A stretch of DNA of 64,000 bases from Auricularia sp. M13 (Eukaryota; Basidiomycota; Agaricomycetes; Auriculariales; Auriculariaceae), in assembly GCA_037042915.1 (NCBI GenBank), contig CM073193.1, positions 4,650,001 to 4,714,000 of the forward strand. The letters are read 5' to 3'. Position numbers and translations under genes: made by a program. Positions 54,245 to 64,000 of the stretch are shown piece after piece (the first letter of the stretch is position 1; each line of letters starts with the position of its first letter). The notes beneath the pieces were generated by a model. That model searched no databases. It was given only the letters and a program-made list of their open reading frames with translations, and was not told the DNA's origin.

Positions 54245-56303
54245 ATGGCTAACGCAAATTCCCCCACAATGCCCGCCCGCACTTCGTCCTCCCGCATCCC
54301 AATCACGGTAAGCAAAACCATTGAGCTGGGCGCGAGATTGGGCTAATATCGATAGGTTGGGCATGTTCGGGCTGCAACGGACGTCACGAGCCGTGTGAGT
54401 CGGTTGGTTGCAGCTGACGTGTAGCTTACCCACATACACAGCGCGCTCTGTTGGAGGGTGCGGAGGAGCCTGTTGCACACCGCTCGTCATACGCCTCGGT
54501 GTGTCGTTTGCCATCCCTGACCATTACGTTGAACTGACGGTTCACAGCGCAAGCGCACACGCACCGTAGCATCCAATCCACCCAGCAGCACAATCGATAT
54601 CTCGTCCGACTCAGGCGAGGATCAACCACCTGTACCGCTGCGCAAGAAGGCTTTGAAGACCGTTCGTGCCCGGCAGCGCACACCCGACATTGTGATCTCC
54701 GACGTTGACGAGGCACCGCGCTCGCCAGAGCATTTCGGTTTCGAGTTGATCAATGGAATACTGGTGGAGATGGACACGGTAAGTGGACGAAGAGTCATGA
54801 AGTCTTACATCGGTTGCTCACCATTATCGCAGGACGACGGTGTTCAAGTGAAGAGCCATCAAGCTTTGGCCAGCGATGAGGTTAGCTGGCCTGGTCATTC
54901 TGTATCACATGGACTTACACAGACGGCGAGTGCAGGAAATCGATCCTCAGCTGACGGCGCTCTACGAAATGGTATGTTCATTTGTACTTCCTATGAGCCG
55001 AGATGTGACGCACGTTGGGCAGGAGGTTGACGCCCCGGCTACTGAAAAATGCGAGCTCGAATTGAAGAAAGCGCGACAGGATCTGGAGAAAACACGACAG
55101 GACCTGGAGGAGGAGGTATGTACATTCACAATCGAGAGATATACATCTAATCGATAATACGACTTGCAGCGCGAAGAAATGGAAGCTGTGCGTGGGGCCC
55201 AGCTATGCTTCTGCTTTCGACGTGTCCATAAATACTATGTGTTAGTTCGCGGTTATACGTCTAACTTATGTACTGACTTGATCCACAGCTTGTCGTGCGG
55301 GCATGGACCTGTCCATCTGAGCTGTTTGCAGACGGCCATGGCGACCCACACAGCGCGCATGATGGAGGCACGTCCTCCTAACTTGCTCCCCCCCGAGTGT
55401 CCGTATTGCCGTCAAGTGATGGCCAGCGGCCCTACGCACGTGTGGTCCATGGATGCTGCATGCGCGCGCGGTAACACTGACGATGATCCGGACACCGCTG
55501 AAGGCTACGACACTACGTGGCTCACGCGCGCCGTGTGGGGCGACAAATGGGACAATTTTGCACGCCAGCCGCGCCTTCACATCCGCGATGTTCCACCGCT
55601 CGAGTTCATCCCCGCTGCAGCTGCGCCAGATGACCCCGCCGACCCAGATTATTACCCCAGCGACAACGAATACGAATACGATGACACCTTCGACGACAGC
55701 GACCACGACATGGAGCAGCAGGCAGCAGACGATGGCCCCGAGATGCATGAGCTCGTCGTCGAGATTCCCGTGCCTCTTGCGTTCTTCAACAGCTTCCCCC
55801 GTGTTCTACAACTCGAGCCGTCCGTCCCACAGGCGACCATCGATTTGCTCACTGGGGGCGAGGATGAGTTTGCGTGGGTCGACCAGTACAAGGACGTACT
55901 GGACGGGACGAGCGGCGACCCTGAGCGCACAACCCGCCAGCTCATGGACGCTTGCCGCGAGTCCCGGCTTGCAAAGCTGAGGGATTACCTCCCGGTCCTG
56001 GAGCAAGGCATACTCGTGGACGGTAACAACATGCTCGGGGTCACACGGCTGGGCCGAAATGTGCTGGACCTGCTGACGGGCGGTGAGACGGAGCTGAGGT
56101 ACACGGTCCTGCGAAATGCTTACGCCGTCGATGGTGACGTGCCGAAGCTCACGGACATGCACGACAGACTTTCGGTGCATGTTTTTGAACGGATCGATCT
56201 TTTGCAGCCCTATCTGCCGCTGCTGAACGTAGAGAACATGCGGCAGCTCCCGCCGTACATTCGTCGCGACGCACACGGGGCACTGCATATTGTCCCTGAG
56301 TAA
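54245..56303 (+). CDS. RING-like zinc-finger cargo protein
   Basis: Supported exons: 54245-54307, 54548-54778, 55023-55115 and 55170-56303. At least one more exon lies at about 54855-54972, with borders uncertain. Order: short Ser/Thr head, basic run KRTRTV, a SUMO-interaction-like motif IDISSDSGED, another DIVISDVDE, then a coiled coil (CELELKKARQDLEKTRQDLE). A RING-like cluster (CFCFRR..., LSCGHGPVHLSCLQTA..., ECPYCRQVM) and a long acidic region (about 55640-55740) complete it. This resembles a SUMO-targeted or chromatin E3 ligase; ligase activity is inference. A stretch at about 55220-55286 looks intron-like, but its removal would break the frame. Confidence 0.6.
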
Positions 56304-58645
56304 TACATTAGTATGTGTCCATGCCCTATATACACAATTACCGTGACCGGCCGTGGCGCTTGAGCACTCTCCAGAGCTTGCACAGCTGGCCCGAACCCGT
56401 ACAGCCAACACCGAGCCGCCTGAGTCGCCATGAACGGGTCGCACTGAGATGCCGGATGACAAGTTGCCGGTGTACACTTGGATGCCGGTTGACCGCCGGG
56501 CGCTTGGGACTTCGCATTTTGAGCCAGTTTCAAGAATTCAGCGATCTTGTCTGGGTCGGTGAGCTCACGTATCATGAGCACAAAATAAAGTACCTACAAG
56601 AGCTTGGGCGGGCACGTTGCCCAAGTGCCGTGCAACGTGTGTCATGGCAGTCCGCTGTTTGCCAACGGCCAGAGGAAGGAAAATGGAGATAGTAAGCGGC
56701 GGCCTCGAACAAGGATAATTGACGCATATACACCTTGATTTCTCACGACACGATACAAGTTGCACTGCACCATATGCTCTCTACTACACGCTCTCACGGG
56801 CTGCTCGTTGTCTCGCTCATCTTGCTCGTCGCCCGCTCGTCGCCCGCACTCGTCGTCGCTCGTCGCCCTCGCTCGTCGCCCGCGCTGCCCACGCTTGTCG
56901 CTCATCACCTGCACTCGTGGCCTGGCCTGCGCTCAAGATGTCCCTGCACTCGTGCCTTTAAAGACGTGAGTATCAGAGATGCGCATCGACCTGCGCCTTA
57001 CAGTGTTGCATCGTCAGATACTTGATTGCGAACGTCAGATCATAGGAGGAGCTCGTCGCGCGCACATCGCCTGCGCCTGCGTTCGCGCTCATCGCCTGCG
57101 CCTGCGTTCGCGCTCATCGCCTGCGCCTGCACTCGCACTCATCGCCTGTGCCTGCACCCGAGCTCGTCGTGTCGTCCGAGCTCGTCGTGTGTCTCGCGCT
57201 CATCGCCTGCGCTCGCGCTCATCGCCTGCGCCTGCGTTCGCGCTCATCGCCTCCGCCTGCACTCGCGCTCATCGCCTGTGCCTGCACCCGAGCTCGTCGT
57301 GTCGTCGGAGCTCGTCGTGTGTCTCGCGCTCATCGCCTGCACTCGCGCTCATCGCCTGTGCCTGCGCGCGAGCTCTTCACGCCTGCGCCCGAGCTCGTCG
57401 CGTCGCCCGAGTTCGTTGTGTGGCTCGCTTTCGTGTGGCCCGCGCTCATCGCCTGCGTGCCTGCGCTCACGCTCTTCGCATCGCCCGAGCTCTTCGCCTC
57501 GCCCGAGCTTGTCGCCTGAGCCCACGCTCGTCGTGTGGCCCTCGCTTGTCGCGTCGCCCGAGCTTGTGGTGTGCGGTCGTCGCCGGCGCCGGCGCTCGTC
57601 ATGTTCGCGCGCGTCGCTTGCGCCTGGGCTGGTTGTGTAAATTGAACTCGTCGCCTGCGCCCATGCTTGTCGTGTAGTTCGCGCTTGTTGCCTGCGCTCG
57701 TGTGGCCCGCGCTCGTCGGCCTGTGCCCGCACAAGTTGTGATCGCAACAGTTAGTAGGGCCCACACCGCGACGCATTCTGTACATACCATGGGCAGATCC
57801 AGGATCGAAGGCCATAGATGGTGAATATAATCGAAAACTTGAGTTCTGGGGGCGGCTACCAAATGGCAGCGGCCCTGGATGGCGCGATCTTGGTCGGCGG
57901 GGCGCAGACGATAGCGCCCATGAATGCGATGTGATCAGCCGCCCCCAAATGGGAGCAGCCCCGAGTGACCTGTTACGAGCGCCGGTGGTGCACTGGAAGA
58001 GGACGGCGCAGGGCTCAAATGAGCCCAACGCCCGTGGTGGGTGGTGGTGGTGCGCGGTGAGCGGACGAGGGGGAAATGGCGGAGTCCAATTGGACTCCGA
58101 CATCCAAAGTCCCGTCTCGACTCCCAAGTCCCGCCACCGCACCGACAACCACCGCGAGCCGCGCCGCGGGCCTGCTATCGCCACGCACCAGCGCACACAT
58201 TTGTGGGCGCTGGTCCCCTTTGCGTACACTCATTTGAGGGTGCGCAGTCACTGGACCCACGACGACTTGGCCAAACGAGGACGCACCGTCACCGACGACC
58301 AGTGCGTCTTATACGACCACCATACGCCACCATTCTTATTTGAGAGTGGTGGTAGCCCAGGCTGGACACCATTTGGAAACGGTAAGGGTAATAGAAACTC
58401 ACTGGCGAGGTGCTAATGCTCGTAGCGCCACGCGACTCGTTGAGCAGCCTGCGACACGTCGACCTCGCGACACCACGGCCGCCACTCTAAGACCCCAAGT
58501 ACCTGCAGGTCGTGCTGCCCGGGAACACCACAACATCTTATTTTCTACGGTATCTACCTCGCCTGCGATGTAGCACTGCACCAATGCTGACTCGTTCGCC
58601 AGCGCGCGCACTGACGCACACACATAGCATCGGCCCACATCCGTC
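56304..58645. other. 2.3 kb repeat-rich gap, no gene supported
   Basis: Contains a low-complexity block (56790-57745) and ordinary-looking sequence on both sides. Long open frames on both strands across the block arise from repeat composition (Arg/Ala/Ser-only translations). A possible short minus-strand exon at about 56300-56580 (ELTDPDKIAEFLKLAQNAKS) cannot be tied to a gene. Confidence 0.5.
56790..57745. repeat. GCTCRTCGCCTGCGC-type low-complexity/minisatellite block
   Basis: Irregular tandem copies of CTCATCGCCTGCGCCTGC and CGAGCTCGTCGTGTCG. A longer unit of about 125 bp is repeated near 57125-57250 and 57250-57380. Confidence 0.75.
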
Positions 58646-61600
58646 ATGGCCAGCGCTCAGGTAAGCTTCTCTTGGTCACCGTTGCAGCGGTGCATTAAAT
58701 ATTATCATTAGAACACGATCAACGTCGACGTCGACATGGACGACGTGAACGCGGCTGCAAGTAGTCAGGCCCCACCCGAGCGTGTGACCACCAAAGGCGC
58801 GGCGCAGGTAATGCTCAATTATGGCGGTTTTTTACTTCGCTAAGCTCATCTTTATTAGAATGCAGCTGACGAGCAGGCGCCGCACCGCGATGAGCACAGT
58901 GGTGCCGAGGACGCAGCCGACGAGCTTATCCCGGGCATGCGGCTGCGTCGGACTGAAGAACCCTGGCCTTGCCAGGTGAAAGCTGTTGCCTACGACCGGG
59001 CAGCACGTAGATATATATGGTCGTTTTCTGGTGGGGAGGACATCCCCGAACTGCCTAGCGAAGAGTTCCCGCGCATACGGACTGATTATCGACTCGGGGT
59101 CCACGACCCCATGCAGTACCCGCAGTTCTGGCAACCCACCGCCCCTCACATGGCGTGGATCGCGCACGTTCCTCGACATCGCGACCTGTACCGCCAGAAC
59201 ATCGTTGGCTACGTCCTCCAACGGGAAGATTGGAAGGCCATCGAGGAGGGGGCAGTGTACGGACGGCTACAGGGCCCCCTGCTGGCGCGTCTGCAAGATG
59301 CTTTTTTCGGAATCCATGCCGTTGTTCTTCCGCTCATGCGGGAGGCACGGACGCGCCTGCTGCTTCCCACCGCCACCATAAACGACTGTATCCGCCTGCT
59401 CTCCGATCTCCACACGCTAACGGCGACATTTCGTGAGACTGCGAAGCTGGTAACACGAGTACAGCGTGGCATCGCGGAACTGCGGGCGTTCTACCTTTTC
59501 AGGCTTGACGTCCGACACCATGTTGGCGACGAGCACTTTGTTTCGAAGTACATGTTCGACTGTGTCGGTGTCTTCACGACGGACAGAAGCATGGCCGATC
59601 TGTTGCACCGTCTCGGCATGCCAGTCTGGCTTGTTTCGAAGTCAATGCCGCAGGAGATGAAGAGGGAGGCCCTCCGGCCGCCCAGGGAGCACTGGCGATT
59701 CGTCGAGATGAAGCCTCTCGACTCTCTCGACGCCGATGGTCGCGACTGGCAGGGACGGCAGTACAGCGAGTCTAACACGCCACCGCTGTACGACTCTGAC
59801 GATGGACGTGCCGGCACACCGCAGCCTGAAGGGGTCGATACTCCGTCGAGCGATGCTCGAACTGGCCGCCGTGGAACGACAGCTCCACCACCGGCTCGAT
59901 CCTCGCGCGCGCGGTCCAAGTCACCTGCTCGCCGAGCAGCACGCGTGCGACCGCGTTCGCCCGCCCGCGGTTCATTCTGGTTGGCACCGACGATAGATTT
60001 GTCGGGAACAACATACGACGTGCCACAGTACGTGCTGCGAGAAGAAGCTCGTCTAAACGGTGTGCCATCTCTGTCTTGATGCTTTATTTACTGATTCATG
60101 TTCGCCAGAGAAAAGCCGGTCGCATCGACCTCCGGAGGCCCCGCCGGCCTGGTGTCCTAGGACCTGGGCGACAGACCCTGGACAGCAAGCGACCCAACGA
60201 GACGATTTGCCGGCATGGGTGCCTCAAGTCCCGGCTTGGCTCGAGCATGTTGCGCGCTCTGTGGACCGCTCACTCTCGCGCGAATTCCGCTTGTGCGCAC
60301 CCGATACCGTACACCCAGTGCCACAGGAACGCTTCAAGCAGACGCTTCAGTACACGCTGCCGCCGTTCCATATGCTACTGGCAAAAAATCCAGGACGCAT
60401 GCGGTATCTCTTTCGGTCGTGGGCTGCGTTGCGGGACTTCTGGCTGCGACGTATTCTTCGAGAAGGATTCTGCGGTCTTCCCGCGGGCACTTGGAGGAAG
60501 GTCTTGGACGACAAGTACAGCATGGACAGCGCGCTCAAGGCCTGGATCGATGTCAACTCGAAAAACGTGCATGCGATGGCAATGGACGTCGACGTGGGCG
60601 ACAACACCGGTTCGAGGGACATGACCACCGGCAACAACACAGCGACAAGCACACCGGAAGCGGGCGGCATGGGCTCCAAGGTCAACGCTGCACTCGCCTC
60701 CGGCGCCGCCTCCATGGCGACTCCAGCGCCGAATGACAGCAACGTCGCTGTGCCCAGTCTGCCCGCATCAACCCAGTATACCCGTGTGCCAGAGGTGGGC
60801 GAAGATCTGCTGATCCGTGCGGTGCGAAGCAATGTAGAGCCCGAAGGGTGGATGGATTGGGCGGTGCAGGGGCAGATGTTCTATGAGCGCGAGCAGTTCT
60901 CGATGTACCTTGTCGACGATGCCGATCGCGAGCGTGTTGTAGCGTCGCAGGGAGAGTGGGATGAGTTCTGGGATTACGAGAACCGCCGTATCCTCCTGTT
61001 CAAGAAGTCTTCGCATGTATTGTCTGAGCCTGGCGTCATGCCCGACGCGGAGATCTTGCTGAACGAGGCGTGCCTAAAGTGGCATAGCTCGATAGCTGAT
61101 GCAGACGGTCTCGCTCAAGCATCTCGGGCGATGTGGATGGCCACTGTGTCCCTCCATAAGGTATATATTTTATCGCTCATAGCACTCAAGGTACTCATGA
61201 TTTAAGACTTCAAACAAGGCCGCTTCCAGTTCAGTGGCTGCTGAGCCTTCACCTCCAGCTCGTGCACCGGCAGATGCTCCCGCACATGACAAGCGACCGG
61301 CGCCAGACCCTGTCTATGGGTATCATCCTGAGGTGCCCAACGGGCACCGCATCAAATCCTTCGTCATACGTCAACAAGAATTACCACTCGAACGTCTTGA
61401 CGAACCTGAAGTGCGAGCCTTCCTCATCTGGGAGCTGCAAGAAACGGCCTTTCGATTTCAGCTTCGCGACCTTGACGTGTACATTCTCAAGTCGCTGAAG
61501 TTGTGGACGCCGTCTGTCCAGAAGAGTAGGGAAACATTATGGGTGAATTGCTGGGGGGGAGAGGATGGATTTATACCGCTCGGTTTGCACTGCCCGCTGC

Positions 61601-61848
61601 ATACGGACCCTGACCCCAAGAAGCGTGCTGCGAGCATCTATAGCCTCTGGAAGGTTGTACGCGCTTGGCCGCGGTGCCGCGAGGTGCCCAATCTACGGCA
61701 ATACACTGCCACGCAGGGTTTATCAGTTGAGACCCTGTTGGTGATCGAGCGCGAGGTCTGGAGTTTCTATGCTCAATCCTACTATGATTACTTTGGCATC
61801 CTGCCTGCAATCCCCACCTGTATGCCTGCCAACCCATTTCTGTCCTGA
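58646..61848 (+). CDS. 997-residue orphan cargo protein
   Basis: Five exons (58646-58660, 58712-58807, 58859-60059, 60109-61160, 61219-61848) join in phase. Exon 1 encodes only MASAQ. Residues 1-70 are acidic. A large structured alpha/beta region (about 75-330) starts with MRLRRTEEPWPCQVKAVAYD. A Ser/Arg/Pro-rich basic linker (RSSRARSKSPARRAARVRPR) lies at about 415-440. Further structured regions include YLFRSWAALRDFWLRR, MDWAVQGQMFYEREQF and the C-terminal WNxxG-rich segment (LWVNCWGGEDGFIPLG). No known domain is recognised. Position at the right end of the element, next to the terminal repeat, suggests an element-encoded function. Confidence 0.75.
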
Positions 61849-62040
61849 TGTAGACTCGTGTCCCGATCGCCGTCTCTGTTTTGATGAAACTCGTTCAACG
61901 TTCTCTCGCCATGCTGAAGCCTTTGGCTGGTTTGTATATAGGTCTGATCTGCCGTCAATGCAATGCCACCTGACCCGCTTGTGTCCTGCAGTCCCTCAAG
62001 CTGTGACAGCTACAGGTAAGCCATCACATTGCGTGCTTAC
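61849..62040. other. 3' flank of the orphan gene
   Basis: No gene; leads into the right subterminal array. Confidence 0.4.
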
Positions 62041-62260
62041 ACTCATTGGCACCGGTGGATCTAAGCGTTCTCAAGCGATCCTAAGCGGTTTTAAGCGGTC
62101 TCCTCGATTAATAGAAAGTTCAACCACAACTTCTCAGCGGTCTTAAGCGGTTGCGAGTGTGTCTCAGCGGTTTGTACACAAGTTGGTCGTCAGCGGTTAC
62201 AAGCGGTGCTAAGCGAACTCAAGCGGTCCTAAGCGAACTCAAGCGGTTCAAATAATATTG
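62040..62260. repeat. right subterminal array of CTTAAGCGGT motifs
   Basis: About fifteen copies of CTTAAGCGGT/CTCAAGCGGT/CCTAAGCGAA, the reverse complement of the left array motif. Confidence 0.7.
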
Positions 62261-62389
62261 CTGGACTACTAGATACATTCCGCTTTCGTCCGCTTAGCCC
62301 TCGATTTTGTCCAAAAGTGCGGGTTCCGCTTAGAACGATTTTGTCGCGAAGTCCGGGTTCCGCTTAAGCTAAAAGCCCCGGTACTGCTG
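62215..62389 (-). repeat. right terminal inverted repeat
   Basis: Reverse complement aligns to 27135-27295. It carries an extra internal duplication of the GCGGAACCCG...GACAAAATCG block compared with the left end. Confidence 0.75.
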
Positions 62390-62397
62390 CGAGACAC
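62390..62397. repeat. target-site duplication, right copy (CGAGACAC)
   Basis: Identical to 27127-27134. Confidence 0.75.
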
Positions 62398-62409
62398 TGA
62401 AACAGCTCA

Positions 62410-62680
62410 AGTCGTGACTAGAGACGGGAAATCGGTCAGCAGTCGTGACTAGTATCGCGGAAAAGCCGGGCAAGTCGTGACTATCGAGACGGTGAAACAG
62501 CTCAAGTCGTGACTAGAGACGGGGAAATCGGTCAGCAGTCGTGACTAGCACTACGGGGAAAACGCTCAAGTCGTGACTTCTGAGAGCTGTCGAAGTCGCG
62601 ACTGGCGGCATGCGAAGTGCGCCAAGTCGTGACTGTAAGCTGTGCCAGTCGTAACTTGAGTCTTGTAGTCGCGACTCTAC
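62410..62680. promoter_or_regulatory. AGTCGYGACT array upstream of a small ORF
   Basis: At least eight copies, starting near 62410, 62441, 62473, 62505, 62537, 62569, 62594 and 62624, plus degenerate ones to about 62680; spacing is close to 32 bp over the first six. A unit of about 95 bp is duplicated in tandem. The array ends about 80 bp before the ATG at 62757 and includes a TTTTTAAGTAA stretch that could act as core promoter. Confidence 0.6.
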
Positions 62681-62756
62681 TGTGGACCAAGTCCGACTCC
62701 GGCCTCCTCTTTTTAAGTAACACGCCCGCCCTTCCAGATGTTCTTTCCATCTCACC

Positions 62757-62924
62757 ATGTCCTCAATGCGCTGTCTAATTGCGCAGCAAAACCAGCATCC
62801 CACACCGAACGGGGTGCCGCAGGCCTTCCTCAGTGCTCACGATGTTCGCGCACACCTCGCCTCACAGCACGTGACCATCAGAGATCTCATTGACGAGCTC
62901 AACACGCTCGCTGGCGGCCGCTGA
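62757..62924 (+). CDS. small ORF of 55 residues, unknown
   Basis: MSSMRCLIAQQNQHPTPNGV... ends in an amphipathic helix (ASQHVTIRDLIDELNTLAG). The composition is protein-like, and the AGTCGYGACT array lies directly upstream. No homologue is recognised. It could be a small complete gene or a first exon. Confidence 0.4.
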   Translation: MSSMRCLIAQQNQHPTPNGVPQAFLSAHDVRAHLASQHVTIRDLIDELNTLAGGR

Positions 62925-63381
62925 TTGCACTTTCAGGTAAAGTTTGAGACGATACTGCCAGCCGCATACTCATAGTATTTCATCGGTAGAATCACCCTCC
63001 TTTACCTCTTCGCGTTCGAACCTGTCGCCTTGGATGTACCTCATTCTCAATCCCGCATCTGCTTGTCGTTCTCCGTGTGACGCGTGCAATAAATGCTGTT
63101 GTCGCACTAGTTCTAAAGCCGCGCGAGTTTGTGCGAGACGCGCGATTTTTAGCGCCGGTCTCGCCGCTGGCACAAAGATTCAATCCGACCATTATTTTCC
63201 GCGATAGTCGCGACTAACGAGAAGCATATCTCGCGAGAGTCGTGACTATCATTAGTTGCATCTCGCGAGAGTCGTGACTATGATTATTCGCAGTCGTTAC
63301 TGTGGTCATAAGTAGTCGGGACTACCGCACTGGCGCATTCACTGCATTATATTGTCAAAGACACGACGTTGGACGCAGTCA
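62925..63381. other. intergenic with further AGTCGYGACT motifs
   Basis: Copies and variants at about 63206-63320, three of them preceded by a TCTCGCGAGA-like palindrome (about 63220 and 63260). Otherwise no gene is seen. Confidence 0.5.
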
Positions 63382-64000
63382 CTACAGCGGACGCATCCCG
63401 CTCCCATTGGCAAAGTTCTCGAACTGGAGGAACAGCTCAAATCTGCGCATGAGCTCAGGATCTACCGGCGTGGCGCCCACTGTTCCTGCAGCCATCGGCG
63501 CCCATGGTTCTTGCGCAAGGTGCGAGGCAGGCGCAGTCGGAGGGGGCAAAGGTGGGAGTGGCTGGCCTTGCCCCGCACCGGAAGTGGATGGCAACAATGC
63601 GCTCCCCGCGTCAAAATGCGTAACGGCCGGAATACGCGAGTCGGGAACTGGCAGGGATGACTGGAGATGCGGCTGCGCGCGGTCGCCGATGGGGCCAGCC
63701 ATCGGCGCCCTGTTTGCCTGCGCAGCAGGCACAGACTGAGCGGGAAACGGTGCGAGCCCTGCGGACGGCGTGGCGGCGGAGGCGGAGAACACGCTCGCGG
63801 GGTCGATAGTCCCGGGTTCCGACGGCGTCAGCAGCAGGTTCGTCGTGTCGACATATCCGCCTTGCACCGGCTGCTGCAGATCGAACGCCTGTGCCTCATG
63901 CTCATCGTAGTCCAAAAGAGTGGCCCCTTTCCAGTCCCGTCTAGCGCGCAAGCGTTGTCGCCCTTGGGAAATATCCCCGGGTTTTCCCTCTCCAGTTGGT
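63382..64000 (-). CDS. protein of unknown function, 5' part beyond window
   Basis: The frame is open from the right edge to the stop at 63382, about 205 codons. The upstream part (GKPGDISQGRQRLRARRDWK, then ATLLDYDEHEAQAFDL) looks structured. The rest is Pro/Ala/Ser-rich and ends in a short helix (PELMRRFELFLQFENFANGS). No domain is recognised. No ATG is visible within the window, so the true start and upstream exons lie to the right. Confidence 0.5.
   Translation of the reverse strand, partial: PTGEGKPGDISQGRQRLRARRDWKGATLLDYDEHEAQAFDLQQPVQGGYVDTTNLLLTPSEPGTIDPASVFSASAATPSAGLAPFPAQSVPAAQANRAPMAGPIGDRAQPHLQSSLPVPDSRIPAVTHFDAGSALLPSTSGAGQGQPLPPLPPPTAPASHLAQEPWAPMAAGTVGATPVDPELMRRFELFLQFENFANGSGMRPL

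Larger units (their letters stand above)
27135..62389. mobile_element. giant KDZ-class DNA transposon with TET/JBP cargo, interrupted by a LINE
   Basis: 35.3 kb as it stands, about 22.6 kb without the LINE. Ends are related inverted repeats containing GTACCGGG and TTAAGCGGAACCCGGACTT, followed inward by CCGCTTAAG/CGCTTAGG arrays. An 8 bp duplication flanks it. Inside are a KDZ transposase, an HMG-box-like gene, two zinc-ribbon paralogues, a repeat ORF, a TET/JBP dioxygenase, a RING-like gene and a 997-residue orphan. Association of fungal TET/JBP genes with KDZ transposons is established in basidiomycetes; this exact gene set and the complete ends are read from sequence here. Confidence 0.85.

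Noticed and set aside
57330-58229. 299-codon minus-strand frame across the low-complexity block
   Set aside because: Translation of a minisatellite; composition is nearly only Arg/Ala/Ser/Gly/Thr in the repeated part.
62410-63320. AGTCGYGACT arrays as a CRISPR array
   Set aside because: Eukaryotic context, 10 bp repeats with irregular spacers of repeated sequence, no cas genes.

Overview
The window is nuclear DNA of a filamentous basidiomycete, most likely an agaricomycete. The evidence is dense small genes split by many 45-70 bp GT-AG introns, TKL-type protein kinases, MYND and P450 proteins, a fungal GILT-like reductase, a ribosomal protein L35 gene, and above all a KDZ-class transposon with a TET/JBP dioxygenase, a combination known from agaricomycete genomes. 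Exon joins were worked out by hand from reading frame and splice consensus; none is backed by transcripts.

Left part, about 1-27 kb, is ordinary host sequence. In order it holds a GILT-like thiol reductase running off the left edge (-), a tandem SUMO-like-domain protein (-), a 1.28 kb inverted-repeat element, a mariner-type MITE, a 12-exon MYND-finger protein (+), a TKL kinase (-), a Ste20/GCK-III kinase (-), a cytochrome P450 (-), ribosomal protein L35 (-), a mitochondrial-type PPR protein (-), and a second TKL kinase with a novel N-terminal domain (+). The PPR/kinase intergenic block has been duplicated. The copy at about 23.4-25.1 kb keeps a relic of the PPR presequence and a truncated gene with only the kinase's N-terminal domain. 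Small coiled-coil genes follow at 25-27 kb, among clusters of a palindromic 10-mer, AGTCGYGACT.

Middle and right, 27,135-62,389, is one giant nested mobile element. Its ends are related inverted repeats followed by arrays of CCGCTTAAG-like motifs, and it is flanked by an 8 bp duplication (CGAGACAC). A tandem neighbour of the target repeat at about 62.46-62.52 kb shows what the empty site looks like. It carries, from left to right: a KDZ transposase (-), an HMG-box-like protein (-), a zinc-ribbon pair transcribed divergently, a 15-residue-repeat ORF, a TET/JBP-family 2-oxoglutarate/Fe(II) dioxygenase (-), a RING-like protein (+), a repeat-rich gap, and a 997-residue orphan (+). A 12.7 kb non-LTR retrotransposon (LINE; three ORFs, poly-A tail, 15 bp target duplication) has inserted inside the transposase coding sequence. 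A 0.72 kb fold-back element sits in front of the HMG-like gene.

Right edge, 62.4-64 kb, is host sequence again: the same AGTCGYGACT arrays, a 55-residue ORF, and a gene running off the right edge. The simplest reading is an intact-looking, cargo-bearing KDZ-TET/JBP transposon, recently silenced as an autonomous unit by a LINE insertion. Its dioxygenase and DNA- or chromatin-type cargo could act on 5-methylcytosine or on control of the element; that function is inference.
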